The position numbers were made by a program, and so were the translations under genes. A DNA stretch of 64,000 bases, from positions 3,599,587-3,663,586 of the forward strand of contig NZ_CP044545.1 of assembly GCF_008935075.1 (NCBI RefSeq), read 5' to 3'. Within the stretch, counting starts at the first letter, position 1; each line of letters starts with the position of its first letter. Below, piece by piece: positions 36,135 through 46,275 of the stretch. The notes below the pieces were generated by a model, which searched no databases, had not been told where the DNA came from, and worked only from the letters and a program-made list of their open reading frames with translations. This stretch comes from Pradoshia sp. D12. GTDB taxonomy: Bacteria; Bacillota; Bacilli; Bacillales; Pradoshiaceae.

Positions 36135-37298
36135 TTACTTGCTCAATAAGTGTTTTACAATTCTTTCGCTGGCTCTTCCATCTGTATAATCAAAGAACTC
36201 CTGCTGAAATTCCTCAATTTTAGTAATATTATAGCCCTTTTCTTTAATCCAATTAGCTAACGACAAAGTTTCTGTAAAAAATGGGCCTGGTATAAAGTCA
36301 AGATACGGATAATAAAAATCCCTCTCTTTTAAATACTCTTCCAAATCATCCGCTATAAAAGCGATAGGACGCTTCAACAGACTATAATCAAAAATAACAG
36401 AAGAATAATCCGTAACTAATATGTCCGCTAAAACTAATAACTCTTGAATATTATAACCCTTTTTCATGTGGATTACGAAATCCTCATATTGCTCAATACC
36501 ACTTAGATGTAATATCATATATGGATGTAAATGAATGATTAAAGCATATTCATCACTTAGCTTTTTTTTCATTAACTCCAAATCCAGAGGAATATCAAAT
36601 TCTTCCTGATAATGACTTTTACCACGAAAAGTAGGCGCATATAAAACAATTTTCTTCCCACGGAGTTGTGGATATTGTTGATAGAACCGGTCCTTTAAGT
36701 TCTTATGCTCCTCTTTGTTATAAAAATAATCCGTTCTCGGTACTCCTAAAGGGAATATTTGCTCTTTATCCATATTAAAGGCTTCAGCATAAGCTGGAAT
36801 AACTTTCTCAGAACTAACGTACACTCTAGAATAATTGGAGTGTACCTTGACTGTTTTTAAATAATCCTCACTGGGACCAAAATCCTTGCCAACTGTACTC
36901 CAACCAAACTTTTTAAAAGCCCCGGCAGCATGCCATAGCTGTACAAATTCAGAACCACAACGTGGTTTAACTACATAAATAGGAAAATAAAAATCATCTA
37001 CAATAAAAAAACGAGATGTAGCTAAATGATAACTAGCCCTAATAAGATGGAAGAAATAAGTTACTTTTCCCTTAAAGGAGCTATCAAATTTTTTCGCCAG
37101 GACAAAATAATTTTTTGTTGAATCAATTGTGTTAATCTCATTAGCTATGTATGATAAATTTCCTTCCAGTTCATTAGAGCGGTATGTAGCAATGGTTATT
37201 TTATTTGGGTCAACCTTAAAAAAAAGAGAAGACAAAGCATAAGCAAATTGAATACTATACTTTGTTAATAACGTAGGTATCATCTTCAATTGCTTCAT
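36135..37298 (-). CDS. CDP-glycerol/CDP-ribitol phosphotransferase family protein (TarL/TarF-like)
   Basis: The 387-residue paralog carries QLWHAAGAFKKFGW, GVPRTDYFYNKEE, IVLYAPTFRGKS, LIIHLHPYM and LVTDYSSVIFDYSLLKRP. Its sequence is intact over the whole family length. It directly follows tarJ (32 bases), so it is likely to use CDP-ribitol, as tarK/tarL enzymes next to tarIJ do in other Bacilli, but this is inferred from position alone. A GGAAGA ribosome-binding site precedes the start. Confidence 0.87.
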   Translation of the reverse strand: MKQLKMIPTLLTKYSIQFAYALSSLFFKVDPNKITIATYRSNELEGNLSYIANEINTIDSTKNYFVLAKKFDSSFKGKVTYFFHLIRASYHLATSRFFIVDDFYFPIYVVKPRCGSEFVQLWHAAGAFKKFGWSTVGKDFGPSEDYLKTVKVHSNYSRVYVSSEKVIPAYAEAFNMDKEQIFPLGVPRTDYFYNKEEHKNLKDRFYQQYPQLRGKKIVLYAPTFRGKSHYQEEFDIPLDLELMKKKLSDEYALIIHLHPYMILHLSGIEQYEDFVIHMKKGYNIQELLVLADILVTDYSSVIFDYSLLKRPIAFIADDLEEYLKERDFYYPYLDFIPGPFFTETLSLANWIKEKGYNITKIEEFQQEFFDYTDGRASERIVKHLLSK

Positions 37299-37330
37299 AC
37301 TTTATCTTCCTGCCTTCCGATATTCAATAC

Positions 37331-38362
37331 TTATATTTTCCACTCCATTACAGTCTTACCCCAAGAGGACGTCAAATCTTTTTCAAACGCAGATAATATA
37401 TCGCTGATTGTCTTAACCTCTTGTACTTCACCAACTAATGTTCCCAGATACTCAACAACATCCGGGTTTTCTTTTAGGAAGTTAACTGTTCTCACAAAAT
37501 CTTCACGTCCGCTGCGACTGCTTCCAATTAGTGTGATTCCTTTTTCCAAAATCATTCTTGTATTAACCTCAACAGGGAATTCTGATACCCCCATTAGAGC
37601 TATAGAACCTTCTGGATGAAGATGATCGATCATCTGATCAATCGCATATTGGCTTCCTTTCCCACCAACACATTCAAATGCATGATCAATTCTCAAATCC
37701 TCTGGGATTTCATCAATTGTATAAACTTCATCTACGAAGGAGAAGTTGTCCAATTTATATCCGGTTTTACCGAAGATAATAACTTTGCAGTCTTTGTACA
37801 TTTTTTTTAGGAATAGAGTCGTAATGAACCCAAGGTTTCCATCTCCCCATACGCCAAATACATTGCGGCGTTTATGAGACCGACTCTCAAATCTGGATAA
37901 AACATGAGTTGTAATGGTCATCAATTCCGTAAATGCAACAACATACGGGTCAATTCCTTCCGGTAATTCGACAATGCGGTCCCGTCCCATAAAGACATAA
38001 TCCTGCATGAATCCATCATAGCCACTTGAACGGAATTTGCTGGAACGCAAGTAGTTCTCACCAATTACTTCATCTTTCTCTGTCGGTGTGTTAGGTATCA
38101 TAACGACCATTGTACCATTCTTAATTTCACCCTTAGGATCGTAGACGACCTTACCTATAGCTTCGTGGATTAAAGCCATTGGCAGCTTTTTCGCCATTGC
38201 TTCTTTCCCTCGAGATCCAGTATAGTATCGTTGGTCAGCAGCACAAATAGATAGATGCGTTGGTCTAACTACAACAAAATCTTCATGGTACTGTAGTGAA
38301 CGATCATTATAAGCTACTTCAAATTGCCTAGGAGATACAAGTCTATATACCTGATTAATCAT
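37331..38362 (-). CDS. tarJ: TarJ, ribulose-5-phosphate reductase
   Basis: The 343-residue medium-chain dehydrogenase has the Rossmann motif [10 protein letters not shown] (about 172-181), Cys38 in the SICAADQRY segment expected for zinc, and [14 protein letters not shown], typical of TarJ. It reduces ribulose-5-phosphate with NADPH to ribitol-5-phosphate, which TarI turns into CDP-ribitol. It overlaps the tarI stop by eight bases, and the overlap makes the two translationally coupled. Confidence 0.94.
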   Translation of the reverse strand: MINQVYRLVSPRQFEVAYNDRSLQYHEDFVVVRPTHLSICAADQRYYTGSRGKEAMAKKLPMALIHEAIGKVVYDPKGEIKNGTMVVMIPNTPTEKDEVIGENYLRSSKFRSSGYDGFMQDYVFMGRDRIVELPEGIDPYVVAFTELMTITTHVLSRFESRSHKRRNVFGVWGDGNLGFITTLFLKKMYKDCKVIIFGKTGYKLDNFSFVDEVYTIDEIPEDLRIDHAFECVGGKGSQYAIDQMIDHLHPEGSIALMGVSEFPVEVNTRMILEKGITLIGSSRSGREDFVRTVNFLKENPDVVEYLGTLVGEVQEVKTISDILSAFEKDLTSSWGKTVMEWKI

Positions 38363-39071
38363 TGTTTATTCGCCCCTGTATAATAGCATTCGCCACTTTC
38401 AAGTCATAAGGCGTTGTGACTTTAATATTAAAAACCTCACCACGAACAAGTTTAACTTTTTCTCCTTTTAACGCACAAATTTTACATGCATCTGTTAGGA
38501 TTTCTTTTTGTTCTTCAGTCAAGGAGTTGTAATGAGTTATTAATGTCTTAATGTTAAAACTTTGGGGAGTTTGCCCTTGGTACATAGTATCCCGTACAGG
38601 AATATCAGAAATGACTTCTCCATCCTCTGATTGGATAATAGTATCAATTGCCTCAATTACAGTGTCTACCGCGCCATATTTTATACTCATATCAATATTC
38701 TCTTCAATTATTCGATGAGTTAAGAATGGTCTTACTGAGTCATGTGTAACAATAACATCATCATCATTAATTCCTACAGTACGTTCTAAATAACGAATTC
38801 CGCTCATAATTGAATCATTTCGGTCTTTTCCACCCTCAACTACTATGAGACGATCATTTATTCCTATGAACTTTTTGATAATATCCTTTGTATGATTAAT
38901 CCATTCTTTAGGAGTTACCACCAAAATTTTGTCGAATCTGTCATTCAATATAAACTTTTCAATAGTATGAATAATAATTGGCTTTTTATTTAGCGGTAAA
39001 TATTGTTTAGGCATATTGGTATTTCCCATACGTGTACCTTTGCCACCCGCAAGAATTTCTGCATAAATCAT
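38355..39071 (-). CDS. tarI: TarI, ribitol-5-phosphate cytidylyltransferase
   Basis: The 238-residue IspD-like enzyme starts [20 protein letters not shown] with the CTP-binding loop AGGKGTRMG, then [17 protein letters not shown], and [12 protein letters not shown] and [12 protein letters not shown]. These are the residues expected for the CDP-ribitol-forming TarI/Bcs1 group. It lies at the start of the tarI-tarJ block and depends on its own GAGGTAGG ribosome-binding site. A second, decayed 5' end lies at 18984-19047. Confidence 0.94.
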   Translation of the reverse strand: MIYAEILAGGKGTRMGNTNMPKQYLPLNKKPIIIHTIEKFILNDRFDKILVVTPKEWINHTKDIIKKFIGINDRLIVVEGGKDRNDSIMSGIRYLERTVGINDDDVIVTHDSVRPFLTHRIIEENIDMSIKYGAVDTVIEAIDTIIQSEDGEVISDIPVRDTMYQGQTPQSFNIKTLITHYNSLTEEQKEILTDACKICALKGEKVKLVRGEVFNIKVTTPYDLKVANAIIQGRINND

Positions 39072-39244
39072 CTTATATACCTACCTCTTTTCTTTTGTAA
39101 TTGAAATTACCTAATATATTTAAAAAGATAGCATGCTCAAGCATTAAAAAAACTAGAAAATTCCATGTAAAACTATACACTCTTTTATAAATCATTTCAA
39201 GTTAGCGTGAGTTTCATCATTTTATAATACATATAATAATCTAA

Positions 39245-39283
39245 GAAAAGCCTGCAAACACATTAATTAATATTTGCAGGCCT
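39245..39283 (-). terminator. Terminator of the 875-residue fusion gene
   Basis: GCCTGCAAA (39250-39258) pairs with TTTGCAGGC (39273-39281); the minus-strand tail is TTTTCTT. It lies between the fusion gene and tarI. Confidence 0.75.
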
Positions 39284-39287
39284 CCAA

Positions 39288-41915
39288 TTAATTATTGTTT
39301 TCTTCTAGTTTAATCAATTCGTCATATAATCTTTTCACATGATTTCCTCTATCGACAAAAAAGTTTTCCATTCTTTTTTGATACTTATCTTCAGAACGGT
39401 AACCAGATTTAACAATTTTAGTTATTTCTTCAACTAAATCTCTTTCATCAGTGACAAGATTTCCAAAACCATCTTCAAATTTCAGATCAAGTTTTCTATA
39501 GGTGTGGTTACCACTTTTGAAAAAGTCTAAATCGGGAACAAAATAAATGATTGGTCGGTTTAATAAGGCAAAATCAAAAACAAATGACGAGAAATCTGTT
39601 ATAAAAATTTTATATTCATCCAAATTAACTGAATCCTCTTTGATTCTAATTAAATCCCCTGATGGAAGTTCAAACATATCGCTTACACTCTTAAAAATAG
39701 GATGCAAATTAAAATCTAATTTTATATTATATTCTTTCAATATCTTTTGTAATTCTTCTGATTTAAGCAAACCATTGATTCGTTTAAAATACTGTGATTT
39801 TTCAAAACTATTTCTATCCACTATCCATCTATTGTCTACATGCGCTGCTATTAGGGAGTTTCTCCAAGTGGGTGCAAATAAAATTTTATTTTCAGATGGA
39901 ATATCATTTTTAATATAGTCCAATCTTGGCATACCAGTTAATATAATATCTTCATCTTTATAGTTATAATTCGTAATTAAATTATTTTTTTCAAATTCAC
40001 TGGATACCACAAACTTATCAATCCGACTTCTCTCTTTTGAATAAATCCAAGGAGTATGTGCATGTAAAATACCATGTTGTAAATAAATAAGTTTATAATT
40101 GAGCATATCACTGAAATTATTTAAGCCTTTAATAGTAAAAGGACAGTATTCATTAAATCCCTGGAATGATGTTAGAATCTGAGTAGAATTAATAAACAGA
40201 TATTTATGTTTTGCTGAGCCATATTGTATTAACGATTTACTTTCTTCTTCAGTAAAGTATTTCAAAATATCCTGTTTGTCTCCATCAAACACATAATACC
40301 TATCAATACCATCCGCTTGCTGTATATCATGTTTGAATTGATAATACGCATTATCGATTACGCCATTCCTGTCATTATATAGCCAAATAGGGTTCTTTAC
40401 TTCTTTATCCATCAATCTAATTAGAGCTAACTTTTTATTCTTCTTATAGTAGCGTATTAGTGTTTTTGTCTTTAATTTTTTCTTTTCCTTTTTTGTGAGT
40501 CTTGTTACAACAAATTCCTTATTTTTACCGTCGAATCTAATTCGATAGTCATTTTTTATTATATCGTAATTTTTCAAATACTTATTAAATATAACATTGT
40601 CCATAAAATAATATTTGGATTTATACTCGTACTCGCCTGCACTAACATAAAACTTTATTGTCTCTTCGTCCTGGATATCTTTTAATTTCAAAGTATAATC
40701 AAAAGCCAAGAATCTATTAGTACGCATCCTTGTTTTATAATAACCAAAATTCGATAGATAGAGTTTAAGAGGAGTTTTTTCATCATTTATTTCTATATAC
40801 AATTTAATATCAGTAAAATCTAATATAGGCGCTTTTACAAATCCCGAAATAATTAATTCTTCATTCCTGACATTAAAATTCGTCATAGCAATTTCGAATT
40901 CAGTTTGTTTAAGCAAAAGTTGACTGTTTCGATACAAGTATATACCTTTGCTATCATATTTTATATCGACAGGTTGCTCCTTATATTTCAAAAAATAATA
41001 TTTATGGAATATATCCATATGTTTTTGAGACAATATAACTTTATCATCCATTTTCTTAATAATACTCTTAAATCTGGAAAGCCACTCTTCCTTTTCATCA
41101 CCCTCTAGATGATCTGGAAATAGAGCTCCTCCTTTAAAGCGCCAATTCATCTCATACAAAACATTACTTTGCACATAAGGATGCGGTTCAGAATTAATTT
41201 GATGCTTTTCAAACATTCTTTCGTAGTACTCCAATAACATAGAAGCAGAATTAACAGGGTTTGTAAATCTTCCCACCGCTGATCCAGCTATCTTTCTATA
41301 TAGATAACTTCCCTTAGAACAAATACCAAGCTTACCTTTTCTCATTATATAGCTTGTGTTAAAAGTTGCATCCTCAGCATATTTAAGATCGGTATCAAAT
41401 AAGATTGGATTAGGATTTAGATTTTTCACACAGACATTCATTGTTGTTTGATTTAAGTATGGATGAACAAACACATCATATACTCCTGAAACCTTATAAT
41501 TGCTTGTTCTCGCATGTTTCTTTATTTCTCCATCCACTAATAAATAAAGTGGATAAGCTACAATATCAACATGCTCTTCATTTTGCTCAAAGAACTCAAA
41601 CACGGAAAGAATCGTATCTTCTTTCAGTAAATCATCTGAGTCCAAGAAGAAAATATACTTACCTGATGAATGTTGTATACCGTTATTTCTAGCTACTGAC
41701 ACTCCGCTATTTATTTGGCTTAGAAAAGTAACATTATTGTATTGTTCATTATATAAAGAACATATATCGGCACTCTTATCAGATGATCCATCATCTACCA
41801 ATATTATTTCAATATTTAAATCACCTTTTTGATTCAACACAGATAATATAGATTCTTCAAGATATTCTTCAGCATTGTATACAGGTATTACAACACTCAC
41901 ATCGTACTTGTACAT
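39288..41915 (-). CDS. GT2 glycosyltransferase fused to a CDP-alditol phosphotransferase domain
   Basis: From the ATG at 41913-41915 (after GGAGTG) the protein has 875 residues. The N-terminal GT2 domain has VSVVIPVYNAEEYLEESILS, ILVDDGSSDKS and FFLDSDDLLKED (about 1-230), then a long unique middle (about 300-480, possibly an Ig-like or beta region), and the C-terminal TagF-type domain with LQHGILHAHTPW, GMPRLDYIKND, ILFAPTWRNSL, FNLHPIF and FITDFSSFVFDFALLNRP. Here the usual WHAxG is QHGIL, as in more distant family members such as poly-alditol-phosphate transferases. An upstream TTG start is unlikely. It lies alone upstream of tarI with its own terminator. Confidence 0.87.
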   Translation of the reverse strand: MYKYDVSVVIPVYNAEEYLEESILSVLNQKGDLNIEIILVDDGSSDKSADICSLYNEQYNNVTFLSQINSGVSVARNNGIQHSSGKYIFFLDSDDLLKEDTILSVFEFFEQNEEHVDIVAYPLYLLVDGEIKKHARTSNYKVSGVYDVFVHPYLNQTTMNVCVKNLNPNPILFDTDLKYAEDATFNTSYIMRKGKLGICSKGSYLYRKIAGSAVGRFTNPVNSASMLLEYYERMFEKHQINSEPHPYVQSNVLYEMNWRFKGGALFPDHLEGDEKEEWLSRFKSIIKKMDDKVILSQKHMDIFHKYYFLKYKEQPVDIKYDSKGIYLYRNSQLLLKQTEFEIAMTNFNVRNEELIISGFVKAPILDFTDIKLYIEINDEKTPLKLYLSNFGYYKTRMRTNRFLAFDYTLKLKDIQDEETIKFYVSAGEYEYKSKYYFMDNVIFNKYLKNYDIIKNDYRIRFDGKNKEFVVTRLTKKEKKKLKTKTLIRYYKKNKKLALIRLMDKEVKNPIWLYNDRNGVIDNAYYQFKHDIQQADGIDRYYVFDGDKQDILKYFTEEESKSLIQYGSAKHKYLFINSTQILTSFQGFNEYCPFTIKGLNNFSDMLNYKLIYLQHGILHAHTPWIYSKERSRIDKFVVSSEFEKNNLITNYNYKDEDIILTGMPRLDYIKNDIPSENKILFAPTWRNSLIAAHVDNRWIVDRNSFEKSQYFKRINGLLKSEELQKILKEYNIKLDFNLHPIFKSVSDMFELPSGDLIRIKEDSVNLDEYKIFITDFSSFVFDFALLNRPIIYFVPDLDFFKSGNHTYRKLDLKFEDGFGNLVTDERDLVEEITKIVKSGYRSEDKYQKRMENFFVDRGNHVKRLYDELIKLEENNN

Positions 41916-41936
41916 CTGTTTCACTCCATTGTCCAA

Positions 41937-42354
41937 AATGTTGTCAATTTCCTACAGCTACTTAAACATTCAATTATAATATTTATCAACTCAGCTTTAA
42001 GCTGAGTATATCCTTCATCATTATGTCAGGTTATACAATTCTAATCAACTATACAAAGATAATGCCAATGAATATAACAGGATTCTTTATAATCCTTGAA
42101 AATTTTCTTGTATTTTTTATATTCACCTGTATTTTCTCCCATAACATCCCCAATATATATATAAATATTCACTTACTGGAACACTTAATATCAGGTTCAC
42201 ACCCCCTCATAGTAAAAGGTTTAATTTATTTTCAATTAGCAAATGTGTGTTTTATAGGATAATTCTCTGTAATAATTGTGCTCTATTTCAGCCATGAAAA
42301 TAGCTGTCAACTTTGTCGACAGCTTGAGGTCGTTATTAATAAGCCCTTTACATG
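41937..42354. other. Intergenic region with hairpin and terminator
   Basis: It holds CTCAGC/GCTGAG (41990-42006) upstream of the fusion gene, and the terminator of SH3b copy 4. The remainder is AT-rich and shows no open frame that I could support. Confidence 0.5.
42292..42325 (-). terminator. Terminator of SH3b copy 4
   Basis: AGCTGTC (42302-42308) pairs with GACAGCT (42318-42324); the minus-strand tail is TATTTTC. It lies just after the copy 4 gene. Confidence 0.65.
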
Positions 42355-44799
42355 TTAATATAATTCTCGAATAATATGTTTTTTTGATACCCAGCCTTGC
42401 TTTCCATTGGATAAAATCACTTTGTACCAATTACCACTACTAACCGGATTTTTTTTCGAGTCAATTGCTAGCTCAACATATTGATATTTTTTTAATTTCA
42501 CAATTGGTGTTTTCATAGTATTCGGTGTTGGCATTATATTTAGCAAATCGACATCTACTCTTGCCAGGTTTTTTACCGAAAAATATTTGTTATAAGCACT
42601 TAAACTATAATTATTCGTATTATAAACTTTCCCTTTAAATATAACGGTTAATTGATAATCATTAGACTTCTCTATAAGGTTAAAACTTTCACCCTTCTTT
42701 ATTACAGCTTGTGCTTGTTTATTTGATATTTTAATAGCGGTTTTAGCAATTGCATAGGTGTTTTTAGAAAAAATATCTTTGCCAGAAGGATAATTCGGTC
42801 TAGAGTATACCGTTGTGTTAGGGTTGCTGTTTTTACCTTCTTCATTTTCATAAGATAATATCTTATTCATATGGGCAGCTATTTTCTCCCCCCACTTAGA
42901 ATCACTTGCATAGTAGAAATTCATTCCCTCACTTAAATCATCCACACGATTTCCCACGACATTTTTAATCGTATATCCCAAATAGGCCCCGTTATATTTC
43001 CAGTTTTCTTCATTTAAGTATGTAGCTTTCATTTCCCTGGCTATATATTTGATATTCTCATCAATTGAACTGAATTTCACAGAACCGATAAAGGGTGTAA
43101 TATCATAGGACCCAAAACCAAACAAGTTATTTTTCCCATTCGAAATAGCAGATTTACCAAACCCGCTTTCATGTATAGCATGGGCTGCCAAATATAAAGC
43201 ATTTACTCCATATATATTTGCGGCATTGATAAAGATCTGGCCTTTTCCATATAGCACACTATTACCCTTTGTGGCACCTTTTGACGAAATATAATTATTA
43301 ATTTGTTCGGCTGTTACGGATGACTTCTTTCTTAAGTCCAGAAAGAGATATGGATTTTGTTTTTTTTCAAAATTTTTAAGGAGATTCAAGTTATCTTCGT
43401 CTATTAAATACTCACCAGAAACATACCCTGTTTTTCCCTTATAGTTAATCTCATACCAACCATTATTCGTTTTGTAACTTGTTTTGGTGCTAGTTCTGTT
43501 TGGTAGTTTTCCAAGAGATTCAGAAGAAGCCGTATCTGATTGTCGATAATTCAAGTCCTGTGTGATCGTTGTAATGACTCTAGGTGATATTGCCTGACCA
43601 ATTGGTTTTTTAATTTCGCTAACTTTTGAGAAGTTAGAAATATCAATATACCCTGTTTTTCCTGCATAAGATGTTTTATACCAATTACCTATTCTTGATA
43701 CAGCTATAACTTGTTTGCCTTTTGGAATTGGAGATAATACACCATGTACAGACCCAGTCAATTTATATAGAGAAGTAGCCGATTTCGCTTGATAAATCGT
43801 TTTGCTGATATTTACCTCATTAATCTTACTAACATTCTTTGAGAATATGAAATAGTTTTTCCCTTTATAAGATACTCGGTACCATGTTTCTCCTTTGCTA
43901 TTGACCACCTTCTGAGTGGAAGCAAAAATATTATTAACTGCTATAGTGTAACTTCTTGCTTTTTTTGTATCAGGTGTTGTATGGAGGTTACTAGCTTTTT
44001 TAAAGGAATAATAGGTAGTATTGGTACTCTTATAGCTATAATATTCCTTTAAATAAAATCCACTTACCCATCCATTTTTATTACCATATTTTATTTTGTA
44101 CCAATCACCAGACTTAGCGGTAGCACTTACAATTTTCCCTTTCGGAATAGTAGTAACAACCTTACCTACAGAAGATGCTGAAGTTCTCATATTTAAGCCA
44201 GCAGTTGTCTGATATTTCGTAGTAACTATATTTATTGTCTTAACAGGATTAGTTGGAGTTTTCACTTTGGCAGTTACTTTTTTTACATATTTAGAACTTA
44301 AATAACCCGTTTTTGTCCCATATTTCACTTTATACCATGTTCCGCTTTTAGAAAGGTAACTCACCGTTTTCCCTTTAGGTATAGTAGCAAGAATCTTACC
44401 CTTAATGGATGCCTTGGAACGTAAATTCAAATTAGATGTTGTTTGATAGGTAACGACGGTTTTAGTAGATGCCGCAGCCTGCTTAGCGACTGATATTTTT
44501 TTTAAATAACTCGAACTTATATAGCCTGTTTTAGTACCGTATTTAACCTTATACCATTTACCGCTCCTTGAGATATATGTTACTTGTTTTCCTTTTGAAA
44601 TAGTTAAAACAACAGCTTTTTTTGTGCTCGCACCAGTTCGCATGTTTACGTTTTCTGTAGTTTGATAATAAGTCACTGCAGCCGCCTCAGTAAGATTAGA
44701 TTCAAATTGATAAAACGAGGCTAATCCACTCATCAATAAAATCACTGTTGCCAATAAAGATGACTTTACTGCTAAACTCGTTTTCTTTAGTTCGTTCAT
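42355..44799 (-). CDS. Secreted SH3b-repeat N-acetylglucosaminidase (copy 4)
   Basis: The 814-residue protein is a diverged member of the same family: signal peptide and membrane-exit region (about 1-41), six SH3b modules (NVNMRTGAS and GKWYKVKYGTKTGYISSSYL are the first), a glucosaminidase domain (about 480-645) with AAHAIHESGFGKS, and two degenerate C-terminal SH3b modules (the last ends SNGKQGWVSKKHII). It has one N-terminal module less than copies 1 and 2, and lies on the other side of the 13-kb teichoic acid locus. An orphan terminator lies upstream. Confidence 0.87.
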   Translation of the reverse strand: MNELKKTSLAVKSSLLATVILLMSGLASFYQFESNLTEAAAVTYYQTTENVNMRTGASTKKAVVLTISKGKQVTYISRSGKWYKVKYGTKTGYISSSYLKKISVAKQAAASTKTVVTYQTTSNLNLRSKASIKGKILATIPKGKTVSYLSKSGTWYKVKYGTKTGYLSSKYVKKVTAKVKTPTNPVKTINIVTTKYQTTAGLNMRTSASSVGKVVTTIPKGKIVSATAKSGDWYKIKYGNKNGWVSGFYLKEYYSYKSTNTTYYSFKKASNLHTTPDTKKARSYTIAVNNIFASTQKVVNSKGETWYRVSYKGKNYFIFSKNVSKINEVNISKTIYQAKSATSLYKLTGSVHGVLSPIPKGKQVIAVSRIGNWYKTSYAGKTGYIDISNFSKVSEIKKPIGQAISPRVITTITQDLNYRQSDTASSESLGKLPNRTSTKTSYKTNNGWYEINYKGKTGYVSGEYLIDEDNLNLLKNFEKKQNPYLFLDLRKKSSVTAEQINNYISSKGATKGNSVLYGKGQIFINAANIYGVNALYLAAHAIHESGFGKSAISNGKNNLFGFGSYDITPFIGSVKFSSIDENIKYIAREMKATYLNEENWKYNGAYLGYTIKNVVGNRVDDLSEGMNFYYASDSKWGEKIAAHMNKILSYENEEGKNSNPNTTVYSRPNYPSGKDIFSKNTYAIAKTAIKISNKQAQAVIKKGESFNLIEKSNDYQLTVIFKGKVYNTNNYSLSAYNKYFSVKNLARVDVDLLNIMPTPNTMKTPIVKLKKYQYVELAIDSKKNPVSSGNWYKVILSNGKQGWVSKKHIIRELY

Positions 44800-45255
44800 T
44801 TATTATAGTTCATCCTTTCCTTTTTAAGGATTAATTAAATCCCGTGACAAAGGTATAAAGTTCTGTTTTATATAATATCGACATTCTATTTCAATAGTTT
44901 AGAATAAAAAAAGAAGTAATAATCAGAAGCTAATTCCATAAGTAACGGTTTCTGATTATTACTTTCAGATGGTTTTCCCGCTCTCTTTTTACCGTTGACC
45001 GGAACAACCCCACCCTGCAATTGAATCATAAAACATTGTTCCAACCAATATTAAATAGATTAGTGTTAGTATTTATTATGAGCTTTATAAATTCGAACTT
45101 CATAATATGTGATGGTCACTTTTAAATGGTTAAATAAAAACTATAAAGGTATACAAGCTCCAAAAATCAGTCATATAACTAAGGAATTTCCTTTTTAATC
45201 TTTAATAAAGTAAAATATAGAAAGAATTATTTTAAGAAGGGCAGACTAGAGGAAC
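44800..45255. other. Intergenic region upstream of tagA
   Basis: It holds the divergent leaders of SH3b copy 4 (minus) and tagA (plus), with a terminator-type hairpin at 44904-44964 in the middle. It has no convincing coding frame. Confidence 0.5.
44904..44964 (-). terminator. Orphan terminator upstream of SH3b copy 4
   Basis: AAGTAATAATCAGAA (44914-44928) and TTCTGATTATTACTT (44950-44964) are perfect 15-bp complements; the minus-strand tail is CTTTTTTTATTC. No minus-strand gene ends here, since the next gene on the right, tagA, is on the plus strand. Confidence 0.75.
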
Positions 45256-45990
45256 ATGAAGAACAATGTTGTTTATATAGAGGGAATACCTTTTTATTCA
45301 TCGACCATGGAAGATTTTGTCCATAACGAGATTAAAAAAAGAATTGATGCAGAGGATAAAACCTTTATCGTTACTGCTAATCCAGAGATTGTCGAATATG
45401 CACGCAACCATCATGATTACCGCAATCTCATTATGCAGGCTGACTATATCACACCGGATGGAGTTGGCATTATTATAGCTTCAAAAATTCTCAATAAACC
45501 ATTAAAAGAGAGAATAACTGGCTATGATATGATGCTTGAATTTTTAAAAATGAATACAACGCGGCCATTACGCATATATATGCTTGGAGCTGAAGCTGAA
45601 GTAATCAAAAATTGTGCTGAAAAAATCAAAGCATCCTACCCCAATGTTGAACTGGTTGGATACCATCATGGTTTTATCGATATAGATGATAGTCAATTTG
45701 CCGAGAAAATTAGTGCATTAGAACCTGATCTCGTTCTACTTGGCATGGGTTTTCCACGTCAGGAAAACTGGATTACCAAACATTATGATAAGTTTAACAA
45801 GGGGGTTTTCATTGGTATTGGCGGCAGCTTTGATGTTTTTTCCGGCAAGCTGAAAAGAGCACCCGAATTTTGGATTAAGCTAAATCTCGAATGGCTGTAT
45901 AGATTGCTAAAGCAGCCAAGTCGTTGGAAACGGATGCTGGTTCTTCCCTTATTTCTTCTAAGAGTTTTAAAACATAAATTGCTTAAATGA
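45256..45990 (+). CDS. tagA: TagA, N-acetylmannosaminyltransferase (linkage-unit synthesis)
   Basis: The 244-residue GT26/WecG-family enzyme contains VTANPEIVEYARNH, QADYITPDGVGII with the catalytic Asp, KERITGYDM, and LLGMGFPRQENW. It transfers ManNAc from UDP-ManNAc to undecaprenyl-PP-GlcNAc to form the teichoic acid linkage disaccharide. The C-terminal basic tail (KQPSRWKRMLVLPLFLLRVL) fits peripheral membrane binding. It is on the plus strand, away from the main locus, and ends with a terminator whose stem includes its stop codon. Confidence 0.94.
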   Translation: MKNNVVYIEGIPFYSSTMEDFVHNEIKKRIDAEDKTFIVTANPEIVEYARNHHDYRNLIMQADYITPDGVGIIIASKILNKPLKERITGYDMMLEFLKMNTTRPLRIYMLGAEAEVIKNCAEKIKASYPNVELVGYHHGFIDIDDSQFAEKISALEPDLVLLGMGFPRQENWITKHYDKFNKGVFIGIGGSFDVFSGKLKRAPEFWIKLNLEWLYRLLKQPSRWKRMLVLPLFLLRVLKHKLLK

Positions 45991-46026
45991 GCTGAAAGGA
46001 AATCTTTTCTCTTTCAGCTCATTTTG
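45987..46026 (+). terminator. Terminator of tagA
   Basis: ATGAGCTGAAAG (45987-45998) and CTTTCAGCTCAT (46011-46022) form a 12-bp stem followed by TTTTG. The stop codon TGA lies in the left arm. Confidence 0.85.
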
Positions 46027-46275
46027 TTAATTTTTCACATCCCTCTATCCTAGTTCTATAGAGTTAAACTAAAAATAGATATTTATAAGTTACATATTTT
46101 GTAAGAACACTGGGGAAAAATCAATTTTTAGTAGAGGTTTTGACATAAACCGTATATAATTGATAGTTGAGGTAGATATATTTATACAACTATTTCAATC
46201 TACTATTATATTTACTGCAATTTGGTTTAAAAATAATCATATTGGGTATTTATATTCAGACTTATAAGATAGAGG

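Noticed and set aside
44965-45060. Minus-strand open stretch reading VVPVNGKKRAGK
   Set aside because: No ribosome-binding site and no recognised family; probably chance.
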